Below, in pieces: positions 8,284 through 16,316 of a stretch of DNA of 44,577 bases. Positions within the stretch are counted from its first letter, which is position 1, and each line of letters begins with the position of its first letter. This DNA is from a virus, in the IMG/VR virus record IMGVR_UViG_3300002137_000253, positions 1 to 44,577 of that record. One strand, 5' to 3'. A program made the translations under genes and the position numbers. Under the pieces are notes generated by a model. It searched no databases, was not told the DNA's origin, and worked only from the letters and a program-made list of their open reading frames with translations.

Positions 8284-8299
8284 CTGTTAAAAACGGACT

Positions 8300-9175
8300 A
8301 TGAACGAGAAGACAAAAGAATTACTCCAGAAGCTAGGAGTATCGACCCAGACGATCGCCGACCTGGGAAACGAGGAGAAGGCTAAAGATCTCGACGTAAA
8401 AGAGATCCAGGCCGCTACTCTCCAGAACCTCCGGGAAGTTTTTAAGAACGACGAGGCCTTTACCTCTGAGCTCGAGAAAGGCTTCCGCGCCGGACTGTTA
8501 TCCTCGAAAGAGAATAAGCTAAAGAAGGCCTTCGCCTTCCTGGGACTAAACGATGAAGACTTCGATAAGCTCCCGGAGAAGACTAAATTCGACGACCTTA
8601 TCGGGCTTCTGTCTGTAAAGGCCGAAGAGCTAAGTAAGAAGGGAGCCGGATCGGGCGATAAGGATAAGGAGATCGAGAAGCTGAACGGACAGATCCGCGA
8701 GCTTAAAGAAGCGAAGAAGACCCTCGAGGAGGAGACGATCCCGTCGATCCGCCAGGAGGTCGTCCAGGAGCGTAAGAATATGAAAGTCGACGCCCTGGCT
8801 CGTAAAGCTCTCGGAAGCTACGAGCTCGTAATCGATCCGGACTTCGCCTTCGGTTCCGTAATGGGATCGATCTCGCAGAAGTACGATATCGAGCCCCAGG
8901 AAGACGGGACGGTAAAGATCCTCCATAAGGGGAAGGATACCGAAGCCTTCGACGAGAATAACCAGAAGCTCACGCTCGACGGTCTCGTCGGCTCTACCGT
9001 TAAAACCGCGAAGCTCGTAAAGGAGTCGAACGGAGGTAAGGGAGGGAAGAAAGGAGAAGGAGAAGGAGACGCCGGAGGCGGATCTGGATCTGGAGGAGGC
9101 AACTCCCGACTTCAAGGCCTAGACGCCGCGAAGGCGAAAGCTAAAGAAATGAAGGAAGCCGCCGGAGGAGAGTAA
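8300..9175 (+). CDS. Capsid scaffold protein
   Basis: A 291-residue, highly charged protein directly upstream of the major capsid gene. Residues ~120-155 form a strong coiled coil (KEIEKLNGQIRELKE and onwards), and there is a Gly/Ser-rich segment near 245-270 with a basic and helical tail after it. This layout and position fit the GP20-like or other siphophage scaffolds that copolymerise with the capsid protein and are then lost. No serine-protease motif is visible, so it does not appear to be a protease-scaffold fusion. A terminator hairpin overlaps the stop codon. Confidence 0.75.
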   Translation: MNEKTKELLQKLGVSTQTIADLGNEEKAKDLDVKEIQAATLQNLREVFKNDEAFTSELEKGFRAGLLSSKENKLKKAFAFLGLNDEDFDKLPEKTKFDDLIGLLSVKAEELSKKGAGSGDKDKEIEKLNGQIRELKEAKKTLEEETIPSIRQEVVQERKNMKVDALARKALGSYELVIDPDFAFGSVMGSISQKYDIEPQEDGTVKILHKGKDTEAFDENNQKLTLDGLVGSTVKTAKLVKESNGGKGGKKGEGEGDAGGGSGSGGGNSRLQGLDAAKAKAKEMKEAAGGE

Positions 9176-9198
9176 TCTCTTCCGGCTTCGGCCTTTTT
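9161..9198 (+). terminator. Terminator overlapping the scaffold stop
   Basis: GCCGGA (9161-9166) pairs with TCCGGC (9181-9186), and AGAG with CTCT around TAAT, leaving a GG bulge. A T5 run follows at 9194-9198. A short GGC-TTCG-GCC alternative stem lies nearer the T-run. It separates scaffold from capsid transcription, perhaps partially. Confidence 0.55.
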
Positions 9199-9210
9199 AA
9201 TACCTATCTC

Positions 9211-9264
9211 AGATATACGCACGATGTCCAGAGATTTTGAGGCCTCTCTCTCGAGCCTAAGAAA
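9211..9264 (+). promoter_or_regulatory. Conserved 5' leader element, copy B (major capsid)
   Basis: This stretch carries TATACG, GTCCAGAGATT and GAGCCTAAGAAA in the same order as the leader at 2372-2425. AGGC (9240-9243) and GCCT (9255-9258) can form a stem. No clear copy of the TTCATATCTTTAC promoter precedes it; the closest candidate is around 9203-9215 (TATCTCAG), so the promoter for the capsid gene is not certain. Confidence 0.5.
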
Positions 9265-9332
9265 ACGAGAGAAACCCGAGGACAGCGCCCGCTCCTAAGA
9301 AGAAGCCGGGCAGACTTCAAAATCTATTCAAG

Positions 9333-10370
9333 ATGAATATAGACGTAGCAGACTTTTGCGCTACCCTACAACAGGATCTTGCAGACCTAGCCGGTAATAA
9401 CTACAAGGCTATGGCTCGCGAGGCGACCGGCTTCTTTGACTCCCTGGTATCTCCAGATAACCGCGCGGGATTCTCACAAGAGCTCCAGCTCGACGGCGGC
9501 GACGGAAAAAACAAGCAAGTAATAGTTCGATATATCCAACCTGGAGTATACTCTGAGGCGGGCACTTCGGCTACGAACATTTGTACCGACGACGGCGAAG
9601 AAGTAACCGAGACACGAACGATCGAGGATATTACTCGCTTCCGCCGTTCTCCAATTCTAACCTTTACGAACGCCGCTATGCGCGACCTTTGCGATGCTCC
9701 TAGCGAGTACCGCGCGAAAGTACTCGCGACCCGTATGTCGGCTCTCGTTCGTTCGATCAATCGCGACCTTATCGGTCTAGCGAATGCGGCGGCCGGGACT
9801 CACCTCGGAGGCGATGCTCTCGCGAAGGACGTAAACCTTATCCAGGCTAGCGGTACCGGGCAGATCTCGGCAGACTATACCGGGGAGGTAGACCTTCTCG
9901 AAGAGATGGCAGACCTCGGAGTTATGAACCCTATCGTAGTAGGAGCGGGGAACCTCGCTAAGTACGCCCGCCTCCAGGGGATCGGTTGCTGCAACGACTA
10001 CGGCCAGGACTTGAGCCAGGTTGGAGACTTCTCCTTCTACCGAGATCGCGACGTACCGAGCGTAATCGCGTCGGCTAATAACTTCCTAGCGTATGCTCCA
10101 GGAGCTGTACAGCTCGTAACCTGGAACGCCAATAAGGGAGAGTTCGCTATGAACCACGATCACTTCGCTCATACGACGATGATCGACCCGGTAACGGGGA
10201 TCGAGTTCGACTTCGAGATGAACTACGACCGTTGCGATAAGGTATGGAAGATCGGCTTATCTCTGAATTACGACCTATTTACTCTACCGGTAAATATGTT
10301 TAAGGATGCAGACGAGCGCGACGCGATCAACTACCTCTGGCTCTTTAACGGAACCGAGACGGCTCCATAA
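9333..10370 (+). CDS. Major capsid protein
   Basis: A 345-residue protein directly after the scaffold, with its own leader and flanked by terminators on both sides, as expected for the most abundant virion protein. The acidic Ala-rich N-terminal region, the central beta-rich part and the tyrosine-rich C-terminus fit an HK97-fold capsid protein from a Bacteroidota phage. I see no catalytic motif. The start at 9333 follows an A/T-rich stretch with no Shine-Dalgarno sequence. Evidence for the fold is indirect; position and expression signals carry the call. Confidence 0.8.
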   Translation: MNIDVADFCATLQQDLADLAGNNYKAMAREATGFFDSLVSPDNRAGFSQELQLDGGDGKNKQVIVRYIQPGVYSEAGTSATNICTDDGEEVTETRTIEDITRFRRSPILTFTNAAMRDLCDAPSEYRAKVLATRMSALVRSINRDLIGLANAAAGTHLGGDALAKDVNLIQASGTGQISADYTGEVDLLEEMADLGVMNPIVVGAGNLAKYARLQGIGCCNDYGQDLSQVGDFSFYRDRDVPSVIASANNFLAYAPGAVQLVTWNANKGEFAMNHDHFAHTTMIDPVTGIEFDFEMNYDRCDKVWKIGLSLNYDLFTLPVNMFKDADERDAINYLWLFNGTETAP

Positions 10371-10398
10371 TAAGGACAGAGGCTAGACTCTAAATGAT

Positions 10399-10457
10399 AA
10401 AGGGAGCCCAGGCCTCCGCCGGGAGACTGGTAGAGCTGTGGCTCCCTTTGCTTTTTT
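10399..10457 (+). terminator. Strong terminator after the capsid gene
   Basis: AAAGGGAGCC (10399-10408) pairs perfectly with GGCTCCCTTT (10440-10449) over 10 bp, and a T6 run follows at 10452-10457. The loop can form an inner GC-rich hairpin. It lies just after the capsid stop, so most capsid mRNA should end here. Confidence 0.85.
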
Positions 10458-10480
10458 ACGAACCCTTTAACACAGTACTA

Positions 10481-10831
10481 ATGAATAACCGAGTAACCCT
10501 ATACCGCGAAGGGCTCCCTCTTCGCCTCCGCCAGGTCGGCCTCCAGGTACTTATCGACTCCGAGAAGGAGAACGTCCGTATCTGTGTAGATCCCGAGAAA
10601 ACGACTAGCGAGAAGGTAGCCTTCTTCGTAAGGACTCCACAGGGAAAGCCTAACCGCAGAGACGCCAGGATAAAGCCTATCGTCCAGAGAGCGGCCGAGA
10701 AGTACGGCGATAAAGTCGTAGTCGAGAACGGAGTTATCTCCCTTCCTTCTGAGAAGAAAGACGAGAAACCGGAGAAGACTACTACCAGGAAGCCGAAGTC
10801 TAGTAAGGAACCAGAAACTCCCCAGGACTAA
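10481..10831 (+). CDS. Small head protein, hypothetical
   Basis: A 116-residue protein of unknown family with a basic, Lys/Pro/Thr-rich C-terminal tail (residues ~87-116). I start it at 10481 because the longer frame from 10394 would run through the capsid terminator hairpin. Its stop overlaps the next ATG. The position between capsid and connector genes suggests a head component. The disordered basic tail could contact packaged DNA, but this is inference. Confidence 0.7.
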   Translation: MNNRVTLYREGLPLRLRQVGLQVLIDSEKENVRICVDPEKTTSEKVAFFVRTPQGKPNRRDARIKPIVQRAAEKYGDKVVVENGVISLPSEKKDEKPEKTTTRKPKSSKEPETPQD

Positions 10832-11820
10832 TGGAATGCGCGAGCGGCTTTATAGGTATCCGCCAGGCTTGCGCCTCGGCCGGAATGAGCGCCCCGAAGA
10901 GCGGCCTCTTTATAGAGGATCTCGAAGGGATAAGCGTAAAGAACCTCGAAGGGATAAACGGAGGGAAGTACGACGACGCCGTCGACCTGGTAAACAGGAA
11001 GACGATGCACGCCGCGCGGCTCGTAACCGAAGAGCTACGCGCTTATATCTCTCCGACCTTCCGGGAAGAGCTAGTCCTGGAGACTGGATTCGGCGGGAAA
11101 TTCGAGACGGAGGAAGAGTATACCGCGCTCCTAGATCTGGAGTACGGCCTTCGTGCTTCTATGATCAATAACAACCTTCGAGAGCTTCGCCTGGAGGAGA
11201 TATTCCTTTTATTCGAGGGAGACTTCTCTAAGGAGATCGAGATCTCGGACGGAGTAGCGACGATAAAGATAAACGAGGGCGGGACTTCTGTTATCGCGAA
11301 GGCGGGAGAAGTAACCAGGATCCCGGTAGACTTTGTCAGCTCGAACGGCCAGATCGATATCTCCTATAACGGACTAGGAGTAAGCTCCAGAAATGGAACT
11401 ACTTCGAGTACTCAGTTCCTCAGTAGTTGCTCTCACTGCGGCTCCCTGGGATTCGAGAACTTTACCGTAAAAGGGATCGCCGGAGAGAGCGAAGACGAGG
11501 AACTCTACGGAGTTCGCGCTCGCTTCTCTATCGATTGCTCTATGGAAAAGGCGCTATGCCTATCCCTCTCGCGTCTTAAAATGGCTATCCTCTACCGCGT
11601 AGGGATCGAGATCTTAAAGGAGTGGGAAGCCTCCGATCGTATGAACTGGCTAACCATTCATTCTAGAGACTGGGCTCTGGAGAAGCGAGCGGAATGGGAA
11701 GAGATAACCTACCCGAATTTAATGAAGACCCTCTCGAGTGGAGTAGCCCACTTCCTTAAGAAGGTAGATAAGAATTGCTTAAACTGTGGAGGAACGACTT
11801 ATGGCTACACGCACCCCTAA
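10831..11820 (+). CDS. Head-tail connector-region protein, hypothetical
   Basis: A 329-residue protein of unrecognised family. Cys pairs are scattered: CSHC near residue 201 and CLNC near 317. A long helical C-terminal region (residues ~240-310) has several Trp and Glu residues. It follows the capsid block and precedes a gp10-like protein, the usual place for adaptor or connector proteins, although its length is greater than typical adaptors. Its last 20 bases overlap a small basic ORF. Confidence 0.7.
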   Translation: MECASGFIGIRQACASAGMSAPKSGLFIEDLEGISVKNLEGINGGKYDDAVDLVNRKTMHAARLVTEELRAYISPTFREELVLETGFGGKFETEEEYTALLDLEYGLRASMINNNLRELRLEEIFLLFEGDFSKEIEISDGVATIKINEGGTSVIAKAGEVTRIPVDFVSSNGQIDISYNGLGVSSRNGTTSSTQFLSSCSHCGSLGFENFTVKGIAGESEDEELYGVRARFSIDCSMEKALCLSLSRLKMAILYRVGIEILKEWEASDRMNWLTIHSRDWALEKRAEWEEITYPNLMKTLSSGVAHFLKKVDKNCLNCGGTTYGYTHP

Positions 11821-11911
11821 AATACAGATCCAGATCCGGAAATTCGCTACGCCGAAAAAGACAGCGATTAAAGCGAAACCAGTAACCAAAAAACCTTGTA
11901 GCAAATGCTAA
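11801..11911 (+). CDS. Small basic peptide with C-terminal CxxC
   Basis: A 36-residue ORF overlapping both neighbours. It is rich in Lys and Thr and ends KKPCSKC. Its overlap pattern (start in the previous gene, stop overlapping the next start) matches the tight packing of this genome, which supports it as a real gene. The upstream context (ACGACTTATGG) is plausible but not diagnostic. No function can be assigned. Confidence 0.45.
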   Translation: MATRTPKIQIQIRKFATPKKTAIKAKPVTKKPCSKC

Positions 11912-12228
11912 TGATCCGATGTAATATCCTTCTCCAGATCCAGGATACTATCGGATCGGATAGCCTACTAGATAAAGGCCTGGAAGTCAACCCCTACGGA
12001 CTAACCGTATACGGCGCTCTCGTGGTCGTCTTGGCCGTTATCGTCTGGAGGCTTTACGTCGATCTTCATAAGGAGAGAGACGCCTCGAGAGATCTAGCCG
12101 ATAAGTCTATGGTGTTAATGACTAAACTCGAAGAGCGCCTCCCGTCGGTAAAGGAGTTCGCGGATATTAACCACCACCTGGATACGATACGGAAGACCGT
12201 AGACGAGATTCGGAACCGGGATAAGTAA
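11905..12228 (+). CDS. Single-pass membrane protein, holin-like candidate
   Basis: A 107-residue protein with one strong membrane segment (residues ~31-50, LTVYGALVVVLAVIVW) followed by a charged amphipathic helix to the C-terminus. This resembles small phage holins of the BhlA/UviB type in layout. No other good holin candidate is next to the endolysin, so this gene deserves consideration for that role. A virion-associated membrane protein is the alternative. Start codons at 11905 and 11911 are both possible in frame. Confidence 0.6.
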   Translation: MLMIRCNILLQIQDTIGSDSLLDKGLEVNPYGLTVYGALVVVLAVIVWRLYVDLHKERDASRDLADKSMVLMTKLEERLPSVKEFADINHHLDTIRKTVDEIRNRDK

Positions 12229-12235
12229 TACAGCT

Positions 12236-12694
12236 ATGAGTTGGAACCCTTTTAAGAATAAAACGACGCCGGCGATATCGGAAGCGATCGAGTATATCGA
12301 GAGACTCAACCATAAGATCCGAGTCCCTACTAGGTTCGACGAGCTCGGCCTGGATACTTCTCTAGTAGGATCGAAACATTACGAGAGAGTGCCTTCTCCC
12401 TACGTAGATGGGATAGCCTACTGGAAGGACGAGCCTACGGAGAGGAGTATAACCTTGCGCTGTGTCTTCGAGAAGGGCGCGTCTATGGCTCGACATTTGC
12501 ACGCCCAGGAGGTAGAGAATATCTACGTACTAAGCGGGAAGATCGAGCTCTTACTATTTAAGCCAGGGAAGACCGAGTCTAAGATAGTAGACGAGGATAA
12601 CCGATACTTCCGGATCCCTCCGCATTTACCTCATAAAGCATTCGCTCTCGAGACTACCGAGTTCCTTTGTACCTTTACGCTATGTCGGAAGTAA
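12236..12694 (+). CDS. Cupin-fold metal-binding protein
   Basis: A 152-residue protein with a complete cupin motif 1: G81, H87, H89, E94 and G101 in the G(X)5HXH(X)4E(X)6G pattern. A motif 2-like IPPHLPH follows at 127-133. Small cupins bind Fe, Mn or Zn and act as enzymes, sugar-binding proteins or sensors; the substrate cannot be told from sequence. It sits in the head-tail connection block, which is an unusual place for a metabolic enzyme. It might be a virion component or a late-expressed host-modifying protein. Confidence 0.75.
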   Translation: MSWNPFKNKTTPAISEAIEYIERLNHKIRVPTRFDELGLDTSLVGSKHYERVPSPYVDGIAYWKDEPTERSITLRCVFEKGASMARHLHAQEVENIYVLSGKIELLLFKPGKTESKIVDEDNRYFRIPPHLPHKAFALETTEFLCTFTLCRK

Positions 12695-13272
12695 AAATCG
12701 AAGACCTAGTACGAGAGCTCCGGGGAATAACCGAGAAGCTCGCCGACCCTTTAGCGAAAGCTACCAGGGAGGCCGCCTTTACCGCTATCGGAAACTATAA
12801 GCGGAGACTCTTCGCTAATGGCCAGGACTCGAACGATGGAAGGATAGGATCCTACTCGACGAAGCCTACCTACGTATCTATCGCCGGACAGAAGAGGAAG
12901 ACCGGATCCCAGATATCGAACGGGAAGCTACAAGGAAGAGGTAAGAACTCGAAGAAGCCTAACTTCGAGAACGGAAAGCCCCGGAAGAGTATGTACTTCT
13001 CCGGAGGATATAAAGAATTCCGCCAGGTAGTCGGAAGACAGGCCTCGAAGAAGGACTTCTTCCTATCCGGAGAGCTCGAGAGATCTATCCAGGTAGGTAA
13101 GACGGGGAAGTCCGTCGTTATCGGATTCCTTAAAGACGAAAAGTACGAACTAGCGACGAAGCTCGAGCGCCAGAGTAAGAAGGCCGTCTTCTCCTTTTCA
13201 GATAAGGAGGTAGATATAGCCCTGGATTTGGTAGAAGATAGACTCGTCGAAGCCCTTAATAAATTACTATGA
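12682..13272 (+). CDS. HK97 gp10-like / gpG-like head-tail joining protein
   Basis: A 196-residue protein with an N-terminal helix (residues ~5-45), a basic middle, and a segment FFLSGELERSI near 130-140 that matches the SG(E/D)L..SI signature seen in tail-completion and virion morphogenesis proteins. I start it at 12682 (MSEVKIEDL), which overlaps the cupin gene by 13 bases, instead of a codon 15 bases upstream. It likely helps join the tail to the head, and the tail-terminator-like gene follows with an ATG overlap. Confidence 0.65.
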   Translation: MSEVKIEDLVRELRGITEKLADPLAKATREAAFTAIGNYKRRLFANGQDSNDGRIGSYSTKPTYVSIAGQKRKTGSQISNGKLQGRGKNSKKPNFENGKPRKSMYFSGGYKEFRQVVGRQASKKDFFLSGELERSIQVGKTGKSVVIGFLKDEKYELATKLERQSKKAVFSFSDKEVDIALDLVEDRLVEALNKLL

Positions 13273-15086
13273 CCCACGATTTACTCCAGTACCTAGCTAG
13301 CGTAATAAAAACGAACCTCTCCTTCCTGGACGAAGTACAGTATCTAGGCCGTAAGTCGGTCGACGGCTATACTCTGGCCGATAATAACTACGTCGGGATA
13401 ACAGATAAGAGAGGACAGTACGGATACTTCCGGATCCAGGGAGAGCAAGATCATACCTACACGAGGACGGAGAACGCCGTAACCTCTCGCGGATCCTGGT
13501 ATAACGTAAAGGCTCCGCTCCGCCTGGTACTCGTCGTAGATCTTCGAGACTGTGGAGGGGTGCACAGCCTGGAGTCGAACCTGGTTAAAATCTTAAACTC
13601 TGCGACCTTCCCGCCTTCTAACTTCGGGCGCGTTACTCTAAACGTCCAGAGCTCGAGTACAGACTTCGAGCGGATCTTCCAGGAAGAAACCGACCAGGAG
13701 GATATCGTTTGGAACGATTCCTACGCCCTCGTCTCTATCGACTTCGAGCTAGTATATCTATCAAACGAATGTTGCCAGATCTCACAACCTAGCAACGGCG
13801 GATCTTGCGATCCTGGGCTCGTAACCCGAGAGAACCCGGATAACGGGCTCCAGGAGGAGTATTTTACAGTCCCTAGCGGAAGTACCCAAGAGCTCGAGGC
13901 TCCAGGAGTTCACGCCAACACCGAAGCGAACCCAGAGGCCGGAGCCTATACTATCGGTTGGCCGATCGTACTAGCCTTCGATACTCCAGGGGACGATCTA
14001 ATTATCCAGAACGTCGACCGGGACGGAGGCTTTACTCTGGTAGAAGTAGAGAGGCCGGCCTGTAACGACGATCCGGTAGAGATCTTCTTCGACGAGAGAG
14101 ACGGATCTCCCGCTTCCCAGGGAACGGTCTCCCCTGGAGCTACGTATATCGTACTAGACCAGAAGATAACCGATATCCTCGGAACTACCCAGGAAGTAGC
14201 CTACCAGGGCGAAGAGATAAGAATAGAGCACGATGCGGGAGATATCTCCTTCGATACTTCTACTCCTGGCCTGGTAAAGATATCCGTCGGATCCGCTCCG
14301 AGCGGGATCCTGTACTTTCCTACCGCTCCGAGTTTAGTAAACGAAAGACATATACTGGTAGGGGATACAGTATGGCAAGCCCAGAACGGCCGCTTCGACT
14401 ATACTCCTCCCGAGAACCCCGTAAGCGTAGCGGAGATAGACTACCTAGCTACCCAGGCGGATATCCGAGTAACTCCAGCAGCCGGAACCTTCTCTTTTTC
14501 TAAACTAGGAGAGACCAGGCTCAAAGAGAATAACCGATACGGAAATAAGTACCGCTTTACGGACGACGCCGGAAACCCTTCGAGCGCTTCGGCCGCGACA
14601 AATATCTGGGCGCACGTAAACTGGAGACAACATAACTGGGCGGGAGCTACGCCTTACTACGTCCGGGATCATTTAACGGGCTTCGCCTACGTAGTTCGAG
14701 GCATAGTAAGTAGTGGCAAGTATAATATAGACAACCTCGGAAACGGCGCTACCTGGGAGTCCTGGATAAACCATATAACGGTGAACTTTAGTATTGGATC
14801 TTATACAGATAAGGACTTCTTCGCTCCTTTTCACGGAGTAGGAGGAGCGTATATCGCCTTCTTTGCTAGCCATACCTGGGCGAGGAACTTCTTCTTCGAC
14901 CAGGCCTTTGCTAGCCGGTGCTACGGCTTGTCTGGAGATACTCCCAATAATACGCCGGCGAACTTCTTCGGATTCCACGATTCGGATAATGATAATTATA
15001 TCGCTTTTCAGATAAGTAAAGCGCTAGGCTCCGGCTTCTCGAATAGGATAACGGCTATTCATCCGATGAGGATCGACCGATCATAA
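13269..15086 (+). CDS. Tail-terminator-like protein fused to a fibre-like C-terminal region
   Basis: A 605-residue protein. The first ~165 residues look like a tail terminator: an N-terminal helix, a variable loop, then long strands ending in YALVSIDFELVY. A Cys patch follows (residues ~166-180). The rest resembles adhesins: a PGLVKISVG/ILVGDTVWQAQNG segment near 340-375, like one in the protein at 1153, then an aromatic, Asn- and Gly-rich C-terminal domain (about 430-605). The C-terminal third uses more AAT/ATA-type codons than its neighbours, which hints at exchange. The fusion is unusual, since terminators are normally small proteins. Confidence 0.6.
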   Translation: MTHDLLQYLASVIKTNLSFLDEVQYLGRKSVDGYTLADNNYVGITDKRGQYGYFRIQGEQDHTYTRTENAVTSRGSWYNVKAPLRLVLVVDLRDCGGVHSLESNLVKILNSATFPPSNFGRVTLNVQSSSTDFERIFQEETDQEDIVWNDSYALVSIDFELVYLSNECCQISQPSNGGSCDPGLVTRENPDNGLQEEYFTVPSGSTQELEAPGVHANTEANPEAGAYTIGWPIVLAFDTPGDDLIIQNVDRDGGFTLVEVERPACNDDPVEIFFDERDGSPASQGTVSPGATYIVLDQKITDILGTTQEVAYQGEEIRIEHDAGDISFDTSTPGLVKISVGSAPSGILYFPTAPSLVNERHILVGDTVWQAQNGRFDYTPPENPVSVAEIDYLATQADIRVTPAAGTFSFSKLGETRLKENNRYGNKYRFTDDAGNPSSASAATNIWAHVNWRQHNWAGATPYYVRDHLTGFAYVVRGIVSSGKYNIDNLGNGATWESWINHITVNFSIGSYTDKDFFAPFHGVGGAYIAFFASHTWARNFFFDQAFASRCYGLSGDTPNNTPANFFGFHDSDNDNYIAFQISKALGSGFSNRITAIHPMRIDRS

Positions 15087-15090
15087 AAAG

Positions 15091-15103
15091 TTCATATCTT
15101 TAC
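15091..15103 (+). promoter_or_regulatory. Promoter, TTCATATCTTTAC type, very close to a start codon
   Basis: An exact copy of the recurrent 13-mer, with -7 box TATCTTTA at 15095-15102. The ATG follows at 15108, only five bases after the box, so the transcript would begin at or within a few bases of the start codon. Confidence 0.6.
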
Positions 15104-15107
15104 GCCG

Positions 15108-15431
15108 ATGAGTTGCTTTAACTGTAATAGCGAAACCTGTCTACGCCTGGACGACTTAAGTACCTGTTCGGCCGGTATAGATCTCCAGGCCGGATGGACG
15201 AACTCCTCCGGATCCGAGAAGACCTATAAAGTAGTCTACTCCTTTAACGGATCCCAGTACTCGAAAGAGTTCGAGATCCCAGACGGAGACCTTGTAATAC
15301 TTCCTTCGGATCTACCGAAGGACTACGTCCTGGAGTTCTACGTCCTAGACGGAGAGACCCGGCTAGTAAAGACCGTCGAGTCTATCGATTATGATTGCTT
15401 CCGCCTTAAGCTATCCCTCGCTAATGTCTGA
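15108..15431 (+). CDS. Small Cys-containing beta-rich protein, hypothetical
   Basis: A 107-residue protein with an N-terminal Cys cluster (CFNCNSETC) and beta-rich remainder. It has its own promoter immediately upstream and follows the fibre-like protein. The Cys-rich N-terminus recalls those of other virion proteins here (1153, 2458), so a small structural or fibre-associated role is plausible. The transcript is probably leaderless. Confidence 0.65.
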   Translation: MSCFNCNSETCLRLDDLSTCSAGIDLQAGWTNSSGSEKTYKVVYSFNGSQYSKEFEIPDGDLVILPSDLPKDYVLEFYVLDGETRLVKTVESIDYDCFRLKLSLANV

Positions 15432-15894
15432 GCTCCTCCAGGATATCGTCCTCCTTTCTTTCTTCGCTCTAATCTCTGCGGCGACTACTTACTTCCTGGA
15501 CTTCTGTATCGGAAGCCCTTCCGAAGGAGAGATCCGTAAAGGGAGGATCTTCGGAGCCTACGGCCTCTGGATATATCGCAAGTATAACGAACGCGAGGAG
15601 GCTATAAAGAAGAGTGAGTCCCTGGCTATATCGAACTCGGAGAACGAGATCGAGTACTGTTATCAACCTACGGCGGAGGACAAGGCCAGGATCCGCCGGA
15701 AGCATTTATCTAAAGTGCGACGAGTAAACTACTATAAAGCTCTCGGGATCTGCTACGTCTGTTGGAACGTCTGGATCTCTTTTATCTACTTCGGGATCCT
15801 CTCCTGGATCCTACCGCTCTCCCCAGTAGAAGCCGCCCTTTATCTTATCCCTTTCGTCGTCCTGGCGAATTTAATCGTCCGAAAGCTATTTTGA
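15424..15894 (+). CDS. Membrane protein with several transmembrane segments, hypothetical
   Basis: A 156-residue protein with a hydrophobic segment at residues ~5-27 and two more near 108-150 (CYVCWNVWISFIYFGILSWIL and the C-terminal stretch). Between them is a charged loop, and a CxxC pair lies at the start of the second membrane region. I start it at 15424, which overlaps the previous stop. It is the last late gene before the early control region. Roles in lysis or superinfection exclusion are possible, but neither is shown. Confidence 0.65.
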   Translation: MSELLQDIVLLSFFALISAATTYFLDFCIGSPSEGEIRKGRIFGAYGLWIYRKYNEREEAIKKSESLAISNSENEIEYCYQPTAEDKARIRRKHLSKVRRVNYYKALGICYVCWNVWISFIYFGILSWILPLSPVEAALYLIPFVVLANLIVRKLF

Positions 15895-16073
15895 TAGCCA
15901 AATTTCGACGATCTACTACCTTACTTTATATCCTTACTTCGACGAAGAGATCCTTCTCTCTCGTTAATTTTCGCGTAAAATAATATTTGAGATAAATTTT
16001 ATCCCTGGTATATGGTTATACTCTGGAATATATTCTTACTATTGCAGAGTCGAACGATTAAAACAGCGAAAAA
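15895..16073 (+). promoter_or_regulatory. AT-rich early control region with two palindromes
   Basis: This 179-base gap is markedly more AT-rich than its surroundings. GATAAATTTTATC (15991-16003) and GTATATGGTTATAC (16008-16021) are two near-adjacent inverted repeats that could be operators. TACTATTG at 16037-16044 is one base off the TAnnTTTG -7 box and lies 30 bases before the ATG at 16074. The block starts the early/middle genes. The XRE-like protein at 18485 is a candidate binder. Binding and promoter use are inference. Confidence 0.5.
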
Positions 16074-16292
16074 ATGGACGCAAATACAGTAAACCAGAAC
16101 GCGATTATCCGCGTATATCCCGCTCTACCAGGGCGAAGCGGGAATAATTCTATCCTATCCTATAACGCGATCGTCGAACTAATCGGCGAGGATCTCTTCG
16201 AGAAGAACTTCTCTAAGTTCTGGAGTAGAGGCCTCGATAAGTTCGAGTTCCGTCTTCGTAGAGGTCTCCGCGTTCAGATCGTAGCTAAGTAA
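16074..16292 (+). CDS. Small early protein, hypothetical
   Basis: A 72-residue basic protein, first gene after the early control region, with no recognised motif. First early genes of phages often encode small host-takeover proteins, which is the only hint to function. The ATG follows an AAAACAGCGAAAAA stretch similar to that of other early genes here. Confidence 0.7.
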   Translation: MDANTVNQNAIIRVYPALPGRSGNNSILSYNAIVELIGEDLFEKNFSKFWSRGLDKFEFRLRRGLRVQIVAK

Positions 16293-16316
16293 TATCTAAC
16301 CGATAACCAGAAGAAG

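Noticed and set aside
8630-9115. 161-residue minus-strand open frame opposite the scaffold gene
   Set aside because: It is the mirror of a codon-biased gene with Gly/Ser-rich repeats; no start context or promoter supports it. Other minus-strand frames were treated the same way.
10394-10480. Longer N-terminus for the small head protein
   Set aside because: It would be encoded by the capsid terminator hairpin; the ATG at 10481 is a better start.
13269-15086. Diversity-generating retroelement target (variable lectin-like C-terminus)
   Set aside because: No reverse transcriptase gene and no template repeat were found; the haplotype differences at 344-463 are not adenine-directed.
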